Positions 1 through 7,808 of a stretch of 63,944 nt of DNA are shown piece by piece. The DNA is from Gordonia sp. (in: high G+C Gram-positive bacteria). GTDB taxonomy: Bacteria; Actinomycetota; Actinomycetes; Mycobacteriales; Mycobacteriaceae. Numbering within the stretch: the first letter of the stretch is position 1; every line of letters starts with the position of its first letter. The translations under genes and the position numbers were made by a program. The stretch spans positions 1 to 63,944 of the forward strand of contig NZ_JAGQTN010000002.1 in assembly GCF_020438995.1 (NCBI RefSeq), in the 5' to 3' direction. The notes below the pieces were generated by a model. That model did no database searches, was not told the origin of the DNA, and saw only the letters and a program-made list of their open reading frames with translations.

Positions 1-145
1 GGCGACCGCAGCGCCCGAAAAGCCCACAGAGCCCGAGGCGACCGCCGAATCGGAGGCGACCGCAGCGCCCGAAAAGCCCACAGAGCCCGAGGCGACCGCC
101 GAATCGGAGGCGACCGCAGCGCCCGAAGCGACGGCAGAGTCCGAA
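1..145 (+). repeat. 54-bp in-frame tandem repeat
   Basis: A 54-bp unit (18 codons) starts at 1, 55 and 109; the first two units are identical and the third diverges after about 20 bp. It encodes an Ala/Thr/Glu/Pro-rich peptide and continues past the left edge. Confidence 0.85.
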
Positions 146-1780
146 AAGACGGCAGAGTCCGAAACCGAGCCCGACGCCACCACCGAACCCGCAACCTCCA
201 CCGAGCCCGAGAACACGGCACCCGCCGAAATCGTCACGCGACCGGCAGACGTGGCTGAGTCCGACAGCACACAGTCCGACAGCCCAGAAACCGACAGCCC
301 AGAAACCGACAGCACCGACACTGGCGCGGACGGACCGGGAGTAGCCACGGTCGCGGCAGGAGCGGTTATCGCGGGAGCCGTGGCCACCGCGGCGATCACC
401 GGAGACGACGAAGCCAAAGCAGAAGAAGCCAAAGCGGAAGAAGCCAAAGCGGAAGGACCGGAAGCAGAAGAACCGGAAGCAGAAGAGTCGGGCGCAAAAG
501 AGTCCGAACCAGAGGCCACCGAACCAGAGGCCGCTGGCACCGACGATCCGAGCACAGACGATACCGCCGCCGAGGAAGCCGACTCCCCCACCGCCGAGCC
601 CGACACCACCACAGACGTGTCGAGCAAGGACGAAACCCCCGAGCTCGCAACTACCGAACTCGAACCCGGCAAGCTTGAAACTGCCGAAATCGAACCCGGC
701 AAGCTCGAAACTGCCGAAATCGAAACTGCCGAGATAGCAACTCCGGAAATCGCGACCACGGAAATCGCGACCACGGAAATCGCGACCACGGAAATCGCAC
801 CGGACGCGACCACCGAGGTCGTCGCCGAGGCCGGGAAAGCCGATGACGCCGACGCGACCACCGAAGTGGAGCCCCCGGACCAGGCGACGAAGAAGTTCGC
901 AGCCGCCGCGGTGCCGGACATCGCCAAGCCCGGCACCAAGCCCGCCGAGGAACCGGTAACCCTCGAGCTCGACAAGCCGAAGCAGACCCCGGCACCCCAG
1001 GTCTCAATACCCCCAACCCCGAAACCCCCAACCCCGAAACCCCCTGTCTCGAAACCCCGGCCGGCCGCGGGTCCGGACGTCGCCGCGTCCGAGGCGCCGA
1101 CGGTCAAGACCCCGAAGATGCCCGGGGTCAAGGCCCCTGTGGAGAAACTGCCCCGCCCGGCGGCGGCACGCCCAGTGGCGGCACCGGTCAAACCCGCTGC
1201 GGCCGTCACGGGAACAGGGGCAGTCGCAGGGGCTGGAACGGCCGCGGGCGCTGGGGCGGCCGCAGCGGCAAAGACCGACGGCTGGTCGACGACACCCCGT
1301 ACGCCTACGACGGTCGGTGCCACGGCCTCGGCCGGTGGCGGCAAGAAGAAGTGGTGGCTGGTAGGCGCACTCGTAGCGGTGGCGGCCATCATCGCCCTGG
1401 TGATGTTGGTGACGTCGATGCGGAGCGCCAACAAATCGACGGCCGATGTCGATCGGGCCGCCCAGACCGCCGAAACATACGGCCGGGCGCTGTACAAGGG
1501 TGACCTGAGCACGTTGCGGGAGATCACCTGCGATCCCAAACGCCAGGAGTTCACCCAGTGGGACGGCAAAGAGGACCAGTACCGGGCGATCTACGAGCAG
1601 CAGAAGGAAGCCGATCAGCTGATCCGGATCAACCGGGTCACCGCGGCGATGATCAACGAGGACGGCACCGCCAACGTGCAGGTGGAGGCCGTCAACACCA
1701 GCAGGCCCTCCGAGCAGCACGATGTGATCATCGTGCTGCGCAAGGTCGAGGGCGAGTGGAAGGTGTGTAACGCCGAGTAG
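2..1780 (+). CDS. Rv0361-like repeat-rich membrane protein, partial (5' end outside window)
   Basis: The frame is open to the left edge, so the gene begins upstream; an internal GTG at 251 is not needed as a start. The cytoplasmic part is very long, of low complexity and rich in Ala, Glu, Pro and Thr. A single hydrophobic segment follows basic residues (KKKWW...) near 1342-1410. An extracellular domain of about 110 residues near 1440-1780 resembles the DUF4878/lumazine-binding-like fold of Mtb Rv0361. The next genes, fba and then DedA, match the Rv0361-Rv0364 order, although mgtE (Rv0362) is absent. The acidic N-terminal part is built from short tandem repeats and is probably disordered. The exact role is unknown. 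It converges with fba over a strong hairpin terminator. Confidence 0.8.
   Translation, partial: ATAAPEKPTEPEATAESEATAAPEKPTEPEATAESEATAAPEATAESEKTAESETEPDATTEPATSTEPENTAPAEIVTRPADVAESDSTQSDSPETDSPETDSTDTGADGPGVATVAAGAVIAGAVATAAITGDDEAKAEEAKAEEAKAEGPEAEEPEAEESGAKESEPEATEPEAAGTDDPSTDDTAAEEADSPTAEPDTTTDVSSKDETPELATTELEPGKLETAEIEPGKLETAEIETAEIATPEIATTEIATTEIATTEIAPDATTEVVAEAGKADDADATTEVEPPDQATKKFAAAAVPDIAKPGTKPAEEPVTLELDKPKQTPAPQVSIPPTPKPPTPKPPVSKPRPAAGPDVAASEAPTVKTPKMPGVKAPVEKLPRPAAARPVAAPVKPAAAVTGTGAVAGAGTAAGAGAAAAAKTDGWSTTPRTPTTVGATASAGGGKKKWWLVGALVAVAAIIALVMLVTSMRSANKSTADVDRAAQTAETYGRALYKGDLSTLREITCDPKRQEFTQWDGKEDQYRAIYEQQKEADQLIRINRVTAAMINEDGTANVQVEAVNTSRPSEQHDVIIVLRKVEGEWKVCNAE
656..801 (+). 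repeat. Short in-frame tandem repeats (33-bp and 15-bp units)
   Basis: Two and a half copies of a 33-bp unit encoding (E)PGKLETAEIE are followed by about four copies of a 15-bp unit encoding EIATT. All units are multiples of three, so copy-number change keeps the frame of the partial membrane-protein gene. Confidence 0.75.
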
Positions 1781-1796
1781 CAGCAGCGAAACGGCA

Positions 1797-1832
1797 AGCG
1801 GCCCGGACAGGAGTATTCCTGTCCGGGCCGCT
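1797..1832. terminator. Bidirectional hairpin between convergent genes
   Basis: There is a perfect 16-bp inverted repeat (1797-1812 and 1817-1832) with a 4-nt loop. The stem extends further (AACGGC with GCCGTT) past a one-base bulge. It lies between two convergent stop codons only 67 bp apart. There is no strong T-tract, which is common for actinobacterial terminators. Confidence 0.8.
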
Positions 1833-1847
1833 GCCGTTCACCAACGG

Positions 1848-2882
1848 TCAGGCGCTGATCGACTTGCCGACCGACTTGAGGTCGGTGCACGCCTCGACGA
1901 CCCGCTCACTCATCGAGGTCTCGGCCAGCTTGGACCAGCTGCGCGGGTCGTACACCTTCTTGTTGCCCACGTCGCCGTCGACCTTCAGCACACCGTCGTA
2001 GTTGCTGAACATGTGGCCGGCGACGGGCCGGGTGTAGGCGTACTGGGTGTCGGTATCGACATTCATCTTGACGACGCCGTAGCTGAGGGATTCCTCGATC
2101 TCGCTCTTGAGCGAGCCCGATCCGCCGTGGAAGACGAAGTCGAACGGCTTGGAACCTTCGGCGAGACCGAGCTTCTTGGTGGCAACCTCCTGGCCGGTGT
2201 TGAGCACGTCGGGACGCAGTTTGACGTTGCCGGGCTTGTACACGCCGTGCACGTTGCCGAAGGTGGCGGCCAGCAGGTAGCGGCCCTTCTCGCCGACGCC
2301 GAGCGCATCGACGGTCTTCTCGAAGTCCTCGGGGGTGGTGAACAGTTTGTCGTCGATGGCGGCCTCGACACCATCCTCCTCGCCACCGACGACGCCGATC
2401 TCGATCTCCAGGATGATCTTGGCGGCGGCCGACAGGCTCAGCAGTTCCTGGGCGATGAGCAGGTTCTCGTCGATCGGTACCGCGCTGCCGTCCCACATGT
2501 GCGACTGGAACAGCGGGTTCTTACCGGCGTCGACACGTTCCTGGGAGATCGCCAGCAGCGGCCGGACGTAGGTGTCGAGCTTGTCCTTGGGGCAGTGGTC
2601 GGTGTGCAGGCCGATGGTGACGCCGTACTTGGCGGCGACGACGTGCGCGAACTCGGCCAGGGCCACCGCGCCGGTCACCATGTCCTTGACGCCGAGGCCG
2701 GAACCGAACTCGGCGCCACCGGTGGAGAACTGGATGATGCCGTCGCTGCCGGCGTCGGCGAAGCCCTTGATGGCGGCGTTGATCGTGGACGAGGAGGTGC
2801 AGTTGATCGCGGGGAACGCGTAGCCTCCCTCCTTGGCCTTGGTGAGCATCTCGGCGTATTGCTCGGGAGTGGCGATGGGCAT
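1848..2882 (-). CDS. fba: Class II fructose-bisphosphate aldolase
   Basis: It cleaves fructose-1,6-bisphosphate to DHAP and glyceraldehyde-3-phosphate (or the reverse), with zinc, in the cytosol. The 344-residue product begins MPIATPEQYAEML. It shows the class II signatures: LHTDHCPKD for zinc and catalysis, FGNVHGVYKPGNVKLRP, FVFHGGSGS, and MNVDTDTQYAYTRP near the C-terminus. I chose the ATG at 2882 over an in-frame upstream ATG at 2897 because GGAGG lies 8 bases before it. It is the equivalent of Mtb Rv0363c and is transcribed alone, divergently from the DedA gene across about 235 bp. Confidence 0.95.
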   Translation of the reverse strand: MPIATPEQYAEMLTKAKEGGYAFPAINCTSSSTINAAIKGFADAGSDGIIQFSTGGAEFGSGLGVKDMVTGAVALAEFAHVVAAKYGVTIGLHTDHCPKDKLDTYVRPLLAISQERVDAGKNPLFQSHMWDGSAVPIDENLLIAQELLSLSAAAKIILEIEIGVVGGEEDGVEAAIDDKLFTTPEDFEKTVDALGVGEKGRYLLAATFGNVHGVYKPGNVKLRPDVLNTGQEVATKKLGLAEGSKPFDFVFHGGSGSLKSEIEESLSYGVVKMNVDTDTQYAYTRPVAGHMFSNYDGVLKVDGDVGNKKVYDPRSWSKLAETSMSERVVEACTDLKSVGKSISA

Positions 2883-3117
2883 TTTTCTGTCCTCCAACCG
2901 TGTAGGTGGTTCAGGTTTCCCGCGGACGGCGCAGGCGTGCGACGATCATCGCTCTGCTTGGGGCGCCGGGGACCGGCCTGTCGAGTGGGTTCACTACCCA
3001 CTCAGTATGGCAAGCGGTGCGCGTTCGTGTGCGTGCACGCCTGCACACCGGGGTGTCCGTTTGATCCGCGTCTCACCCTGAGCGACTTCTCAGGCACTAC
3101 CGGTAGGCTCGAGCCCC
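2883..3117. other. Divergent intergenic region fba / dedA
   Basis: This 235-bp stretch must contain both promoters. I see no convincing palindrome or consensus promoter in it. A long open frame on the plus strand through fba and this region (2013-3854) is an antisense shadow of fba and of the downstream gene. Confidence 0.4.
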
Positions 3118-3834
3118 GTGATCGACACCGTTCTCGCCCAGACCACCACCACGGTTGCCCTGCCCGGCATCCTCGACCCGATCAATGTGCTCAGCTGGTT
3201 CGGCGCATGGGCCTTCTGGGGTCTGCTGCTGGTCGTCCTGATCGAGTCGGGTGTGCTGTTCCCGGTGCTGCCGGGCGACTCGCTGCTGTTCGTGGCCGGT
3301 ATGGTCGTCGCCGCCGGCGGCAAGGACGACATCGACAAGTTCGCCTCGCTGTGGCAGTTGCTGCTGTTCATCCCGATCGCCGCGATCATCGGCGGCCAGA
3401 TCGGCTACTGGATCGGCCGGTACGTCGGGACGGAGATGTTCAAACCCGACGCCCGCTTCCTCAAGGAGCGCTACATCACCGAGGCGCACGAGTTCTTCGA
3501 GAAGTACGGCCCGATCACCATCTTCCTGGGACGTTTCGTGCCGATCGTGCGCACGCTCGCCCCGATCGTCGCCGGTGCCGCCAAGATGAAGTTCGCCGTC
3601 TTCACCTTCTACAACGTGCTCGGCGCCATCGTGTGGGGTGCGGGGATCACACTGCTCGGCTACTGGCTGGGCCGGTTCGAGATCGTCCAGAAACTCATCG
3701 AGCCGATCTTCATTCTCATCGTCGTGCTGTCGGTGGCGCCGATGGCGATCGAGTGGTACCGCCGCAAGCGTGCCGCCAAGAACAACCCGGAGACCGCGGC
3801 ACAGGACGCCCCGGCCGCCGAGGACACCGTCTGA
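3118..3834 (+). CDS. DedA family membrane protein (Rv0364-like)
   Basis: This is an inner-membrane protein of the DedA/SNARE-associated (VTT) family, whose members are linked to undecaprenyl-phosphate or phospholipid flipping and envelope homeostasis. The 238-residue product shows the family hallmarks: ESGVLFPVLPGDSLLF in the first re-entrant half and FLGRFVPIVRTLAPIVAG in the second. Several membrane segments follow, then a basic and acidic hydrophilic C-terminal tail. The start is the GTG at 3118; no clear ribosome site precedes it, so a leaderless or weak start is possible. Its position beside fba matches Mtb Rv0363c-Rv0364. The exact substrate cannot be read from the sequence. Confidence 0.9.
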   Translation: MIDTVLAQTTTTVALPGILDPINVLSWFGAWAFWGLLLVVLIESGVLFPVLPGDSLLFVAGMVVAAGGKDDIDKFASLWQLLLFIPIAAIIGGQIGYWIGRYVGTEMFKPDARFLKERYITEAHEFFEKYGPITIFLGRFVPIVRTLAPIVAGAAKMKFAVFTFYNVLGAIVWGAGITLLGYWLGRFEIVQKLIEPIFILIVVLSVAPMAIEWYRRKRAAKNNPETAAQDAPAAEDTV

Positions 3835-3841
3835 GCGTCGG

Positions 3842-4498
3842 CTACCAGGCCTGATTCAGGTCCGCGTGCTGCCGGATCCACGCGTGCATCGCGATCCCGG
3901 CGGCCACCCCGGCGTTGATGCTGCGCGTCGACCCGAACTGGGCGATCGACACCGTCAGGTCCGCGTGCCGCTGCGCGATGTCGCTCACGCCGGGTCCCTC
4001 CTGACCGAACAGCAGCACGCACTCGCGCGGCAGGTCCGCGGTCTCCAGCGGTACCGATCCGGGCGTGTTGTCGACGGCCACCACTGCCAGCCCCTGCTCC
4101 CCCGCCCACACCATCAGCTCGTCGACGGTCTCGTGGTGCATCAGATGCTGGTAGCGGTCGGTGACCATCGCCCCGCGCCTGTTCCAGCGCCGCCGCCCGA
4201 CGATGTGCACCGCGGCGGCCGCGAAGGCGTTCGCGGTGCGCACCACGGTCCCGATGTTGGCGTCGTGCGCGAAATTCTCGATGGCCACGTGAAACGGATG
4301 CCGCCGGGCGTCGATATCGGCGACGATCGCCTCCCGCGTCCAGTACCGGTACGCGTCGACGACATTGCGGGTGTCACCGGCCGTGAGCAGCTCAGGATCA
4401 TAGCGCGCCCCCTCCGGCCACGCCCCCTCCCACGGCCCGACCCCGACAGGCTCCCCCGCCTGCCACTCAGTCGGCCCGCCCACAGATTCCCCCGTCAC
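3842..4498 (-). CDS. SPOUT/TrmH family RNA methyltransferase (Rv0380c-like)
   Basis: This is an S-adenosylmethionine-dependent 2'-O-ribose RNA methyltransferase of the SpoU/TrmH class; which rRNA or tRNA it modifies is not evident. The three SPOUT motifs are present: NIGTVVRTANAF, LLFGQEGPGVS and SINAGVAAGIAMHAW. I place the start at the GTG at 4498 (MTGESVGGPTEW...), giving 218 residues. A longer frame from a TTG at 4546 would run into the dispersed intergenic repeat and is unlikely. It sits downstream of pyrE on the same strand, matching Mtb Rv0380c-Rv0382c, and ends 7 bp from the convergent DedA gene. Confidence 0.88.
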   Translation of the reverse strand: MTGESVGGPTEWQAGEPVGVGPWEGAWPEGARYDPELLTAGDTRNVVDAYRYWTREAIVADIDARRHPFHVAIENFAHDANIGTVVRTANAFAAAAVHIVGRRRWNRRGAMVTDRYQHLMHHETVDELMVWAGEQGLAVVAVDNTPGSVPLETADLPRECVLLFGQEGPGVSDIAQRHADLTVSIAQFGSTRSINAGVAAGIAMHAWIRQHADLNQAW

Positions 4499-4510
4499 AA
4501 GCAACCAAAC

Positions 4511-4632
4511 ATCTAGACCCCCAAGACCGAAACAACCAAGAAGCAACCAAACATCTTGATCCCTGAGGCCGAAACAACGAAGAAGCGAGGGTCACGAAGG
4601 GTCCGGTGACGATCCACGCCTGACGCGCCCAC
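4511..4632 (+). repeat. Dispersed intergenic repeat, copy A
   Basis: A full copy starts at about 4553 (ATCTTGATCCCTGAGGCCGA...) and contains GAGGGTCACGAAGGGTCCGG and then CCTGACGCG. It is preceded 42 bp upstream by a degenerate half copy at 4511. It lies between pyrE and the SPOUT gene. The same element occurs near 11.7, 35.4 and 49.9 kb. Confidence 0.85.
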
Positions 4633-4657
4633 CCCCGACGGCCCCAACGGACCCGGA

Positions 4658-5203
4658 TCAGCCAAGACCGAGGTCACTGAGCCCGAGCAGCGACCGGTAC
4701 GGCACACCGAGCTCCCCGATCACCGCGTCGGCGCCGGTGGCCCGGTCGACGACGGTCGCCACGCCCACCACTATCGCCCCCACCTCGCGGGCCGCACGCA
4801 CCGCTTCGGACGGCGACGCACCGGTGGTGGAGGTGTCCTCGACGATCAGTACCCGGCGGCCGTCGATGTCGGGGCCTTCGATGCGCCGCTGCATGCCGTG
4901 CGCCTTCGCGGCCTTACGCACGACGAACGCGTCGATGGGGCGGCCGTCCGCGTGCATGATCGACGTCGCGACCGGGTCTGCGCCCAGGGTCAGGCCACCG
5001 ACGGCGTCGTAGTCCCAGTCATCGGTGAGCTGCCGCATAAGCGACCCGATCAGCGGTGACGCCTCGTGGTGCAGAGTCGCCCGGCGCAGATCGACGTAAT
5101 AGTCGGCTTCCTTGCCGGACGACAGGGTCACCCGGCCGTGGACGACGGCCAGTTCGGTGACGAGCCGGGCCAGCCGTTCACGTTTGGCTGCATCGAGACT
5201 CAT
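4658..5203 (-). CDS. pyrE: Orotate phosphoribosyltransferase
   Basis: It transfers orotate to PRPP to form OMP in de novo pyrimidine synthesis. The 181-residue product has the type I PRTase signature VLIVEDTSTTGASPSEAVRAA (PRPP loop). It also has DYYVDLRRATL near the N-terminus and KAAKAHGMQRRIEG in the flexible catalytic loop. The start is the ATG at 5203. It follows an Rv0383c-like gene with an 8-bp gap, so the two are probably co-transcribed, as in Mtb Rv0382c-Rv0383c. Confidence 0.95.
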   Translation of the reverse strand: MSLDAAKRERLARLVTELAVVHGRVTLSSGKEADYYVDLRRATLHHEASPLIGSLMRQLTDDWDYDAVGGLTLGADPVATSIMHADGRPIDAFVVRKAAKAHGMQRRIEGPDIDGRRVLIVEDTSTTGASPSEAVRAAREVGAIVVGVATVVDRATGADAVIGELGVPYRSLLGLSDLGLG

Positions 5204-5211
5204 CGCGGGAG

Positions 5212-6366
5212 CTACTCACTTTCCTGGCGGCGCCGACCGGGCCGGTTGATGGGGATGGGCCGGGCGGGGACGGGTGGGGCCACCGCGTCATCGACAGGAT
5301 CGACACCGACTGTGTCCCTAGCGCCGGTGTCCCTACCGCTTGTGTCCCTACCGCCTGTGTCACCGGCCCGAATCGGCTGTGGCCGTGGTCCCGACCGCGC
5401 ACCGGTCGACGTCACGGGCACGGCGATTGGTGCGGATGTGTTGGACGCCAGTCCCGGCCGGACGGGTGGCGGGCGACGATGTGCCTGCTGCCCGGCAACT
5501 GGTATGCCTGGGCTGGTGGTCGGGCGCCCGGGATGCCGGTCGCCTCCCCGGCCCGCATCGTGACGACCCGCCTCGTGCCTACCGGCTCCGTGCCTGCCTT
5601 CAGCGGGTGCGGCGACGGCGGATCTGGACGACTCGGACCTGGATGCCTCTGCCCGGGCCCGCCGCTCACTGTCGCGTAGCATCTCTGTCTTCTTGTCGGC
5701 CAGTTCGGGCCGGGACGGGCCATGCGGATCGCGCGGGTCGGGCGTGTCCTGTGGGCCCTGCAGCGGCGGCAGCACCCGTAGCAGGTCAGCAAATCGCCGC
5801 ACCACCTCCAGCGCTGTGTCGAGTTCCTCGCCGTCGTCGGTGAGCGGCAGCGAACCGAGCGCCCAGTGGCCCTCGTTCCACAGCACCTCGACGTAGGTGG
5901 GGGCGGTGTTGGCCAGTACCACCATGCGCCGGTCGCAGACTCTGCGGGCCACGTCGAGGTTGTTGGAGAACATCACGCGCTGCCCCATCGCGCCGAGCAA
6001 CTCCACGTCATCTTCAGCGGGGGCCAGCACGTCCTCGTGTCGCAGGTCGACGACCACGCGGGACGGGAACGACCTACGCACCGCGATGACGGTGGCCGTC
6101 TCCTGAAGGTCGAACACCACCGCTTCGGCGCCGTCGTACTCGCCGTAGGCCACAGCGGCCACCTCGACGTGCTCGGGGACGTTCATCCCGGCCCTGACGA
6201 ACACCTTGCGGAGTTTGCTGTCGGACTCGCGGAACTTGAATCCGTGCTGCTCACCCCAGGCGGCACGCTGATGATGGGACACGACCGATCGCCGCCGGTC
6301 GAGGTACAGCAGAACCGCCGCACCTGCCAGCGCCAGAACGCCGAGCACTAGATAGATGATGGTCAT
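5212..6366 (-). CDS. Rv0383c-like secreted or membrane-anchored protein
   Basis: The product has an N-terminal hydrophobic segment (MTIIYLVLGVLALAGAAVLLYL) followed by LDRRRS, so it is anchored by one helix. A globular part of about 200 residues is followed by a long basic, repetitive tail with runs such as GRHGAGRHEAGRHDAGR and RDTSGRDTGARDT. It takes the Rv0383c position between pyrE and clpB and is probably in one operon with pyrE. I prefer the ATG at 6366; ATG 6378 and 6456 are in frame but add a poor N-terminus. The function is unknown. Confidence 0.75.
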   Translation of the reverse strand: MTIIYLVLGVLALAGAAVLLYLDRRRSVVSHHQRAAWGEQHGFKFRESDSKLRKVFVRAGMNVPEHVEVAAVAYGEYDGAEAVVFDLQETATVIAVRRSFPSRVVVDLRHEDVLAPAEDDVELLGAMGQRVMFSNNLDVARRVCDRRMVVLANTAPTYVEVLWNEGHWALGSLPLTDDGEELDTALEVVRRFADLLRVLPPLQGPQDTPDPRDPHGPSRPELADKKTEMLRDSERRARAEASRSESSRSAVAAPAEGRHGAGRHEAGRHDAGRGGDRHPGRPTTSPGIPVAGQQAHRRPPPVRPGLASNTSAPIAVPVTSTGARSGPRPQPIRAGDTGGRDTSGRDTGARDTVGVDPVDDAVAPPVPARPIPINRPGRRRQESE

Positions 6367-6517
6367 CGGGCCCCACATTACTATCGGGCGCCCGCGGACG
6401 TACCGATTGCCACCACCGCCCGACCCAAACCCCACCGATAGCCCCCGGCGCGACAATAGTTGCGATGCTTGCCGCCATCGGTGGGGTTTAGGTCAATGCC
6501 GGTGAGAAGATGGCCGC

Positions 6518-7801
6518 GTGAGCCCCGAAGTTCCCTGCCCAGACCCGCTGACCGACCCAGACCGGCTGACAGACCCAGACCGGCTGACAGACCCAGACCG
6601 GCTGACAGACACCGAGCGGCTGATCTGCGACGACATCGACACCGGCCTGATCGAAGGGCTCACGTGCGCACTGGTGCAGGCGCCGAGCGAGAATCCGGGT
6701 GGCTCGGAGGCTGCGGCCACCGGAGTGCTCATCGAGGCCGCGACCGGCCTGGGCCTGATCGCCGAGACCGACGAGGTGGCGCCGGGTCGGCCCAACGTGA
6801 CCGTCACCTGGCTGCCACCCGCCGCCACCGGACCCGGCCTGATGTTCCTCGGCCATTCCGATGTGGTGCCGGCCGGCCCGAATTGGACGGGCGACCCGTA
6901 CCGGGTGCGGCGCGCCGTCGACGACGCCGGCCGCACCCTGCTCGTCGGCCGCGGCACCACCGATATGAAGGGCGGCCTGGCCGCGGTGCTCGCCGCGATG
7001 GACGTGCTGCGCCGCCACGACGTACCCCTGACCGGCCCGGTCCGGCTGGTATGCACCGTCGATGAGGAGGAACACGGCCTCGGCGTCCGCCGATTCGTCA
7101 CTCGTCCCCCCGACCACACGTTCCTCGGCTGTGTGGTGGCCGAACCCACCGACCTGACCATCGTGCGCGGCTGCCGCGGGGCGTCGTACATCGACATCGA
7201 GGTCACCGGCCGCGCCGCGCACAGCGGCAGACCCGCCGACGGCCGCAGCGCGATCAACGCCGCGGCCCGGATCATCGGGTTGCTTTCCGACGACCAGGAT
7301 CGACTGGCCGCCGACCCCGACGACCTGCTCGGCTTCGGCACCTGGAATGTGGGCACTGTCCACGGCGGACAGGGCATCTCAGTGGTCGCACCGATGTGTT
7401 CGCTCGGCGTCGACCGCAGGCTCATGCCGGGCGAGTCCGCGGAGCAGATCGCCGAGGAGGTACGCCGGCGCATCACAGAGACCGGCATCGACTGCGACGG
7501 CATCGACGTCGCAGTCACAGTCACGATGGAGATGCCCGGCTTCGTCACAGATGCGAACCATCCCCTGATCGACACGGCTCGTTCGGCGATCACCGCGCAG
7601 GACCGGGCGCCCAGCGTGGGCGGCTGGACGGCCGCCTGCGATGGCGGTTTCATCTCCCGAGACCTCGGCATCCCGGCCGTCGTCCTCGGCCCCGGCAACA
7701 TCAACACCCAGGCCCATCAGCCCGACGAATCGGTGGTCGTCGACGACCTGCTCATCGCCGCCAGGGTGTACACCCTCATGGCCCTGCGCATGCTGGGCTG
7801 A
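6518..7801 (+). CDS. M20 family metallopeptidase (ArgE/DapE/ACY1-like)
   Basis: This is a zinc-dependent amidohydrolase or peptidase. The co-catalytic zinc motifs are intact and in order: GHSDVVP, GRGTTDMKGG, VDEEEHG with the general-base Glu, AEPTD, and a C-terminal HQPDESV. The substrate could be an N-acyl amino acid or a dipeptide; nothing nearby decides. The start is the GTG at 6518. The first 35 residues are made of a repeated LTDPDR peptide from an 18-bp tandem repeat, which is not part of the family fold. It is divergent from the Rv0383c-like gene and ends 8 bp from the convergent helicase. Confidence 0.88.
   Translation: MSPEVPCPDPLTDPDRLTDPDRLTDPDRLTDTERLICDDIDTGLIEGLTCALVQAPSENPGGSEAAATGVLIEAATGLGLIAETDEVAPGRPNVTVTWLPPAATGPGLMFLGHSDVVPAGPNWTGDPYRVRRAVDDAGRTLLVGRGTTDMKGGLAAVLAAMDVLRRHDVPLTGPVRLVCTVDEEEHGLGVRRFVTRPPDHTFLGCVVAEPTDLTIVRGCRGASYIDIEVTGRAAHSGRPADGRSAINAAARIIGLLSDDQDRLAADPDDLLGFGTWNVGTVHGGQGISVVAPMCSLGVDRRLMPGESAEQIAEEVRRRITETGIDCDGIDVAVTVTMEMPGFVTDANHPLIDTARSAITAQDRAPSVGGWTAACDGGFISRDLGIPAVVLGPGNINTQAHQPDESVVVDDLLIAARVYTLMALRMLG
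6548..6619 (+). repeat. 18-bp tandem repeat in peptidase 5' end
   Basis: Four copies of an 18-bp unit (CTGACAGACCCAGACCGG and variants) start at 6548, 6566, 6584 and 6602. They encode LTDPDR repeats at the N-terminus of the M20 peptidase, so the N-terminal length can vary without a frameshift. Confidence 0.9.
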
Positions 7802-7808
7802 CGCGGGC

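Noticed and set aside
2013-3854. 613-aa plus-strand open frame over fba
   Set aside because: It is the antisense shadow of fba and continues out of frame through the DedA gene; GC-rich codons create it.
4499-4546. TTG start of the SPOUT methyltransferase inside the dispersed repeat
   Set aside because: The extra residues come from repeat sequence, and the GTG at 4498 gives the usual family length.
4513-4707. Minus-strand small ORF encoding TLRDPR..FVVSASGIKM
   Set aside because: Its open frame is produced by the dispersed repeat and it overlaps pyrE; kept as an observation on the repeat, not as a gene.
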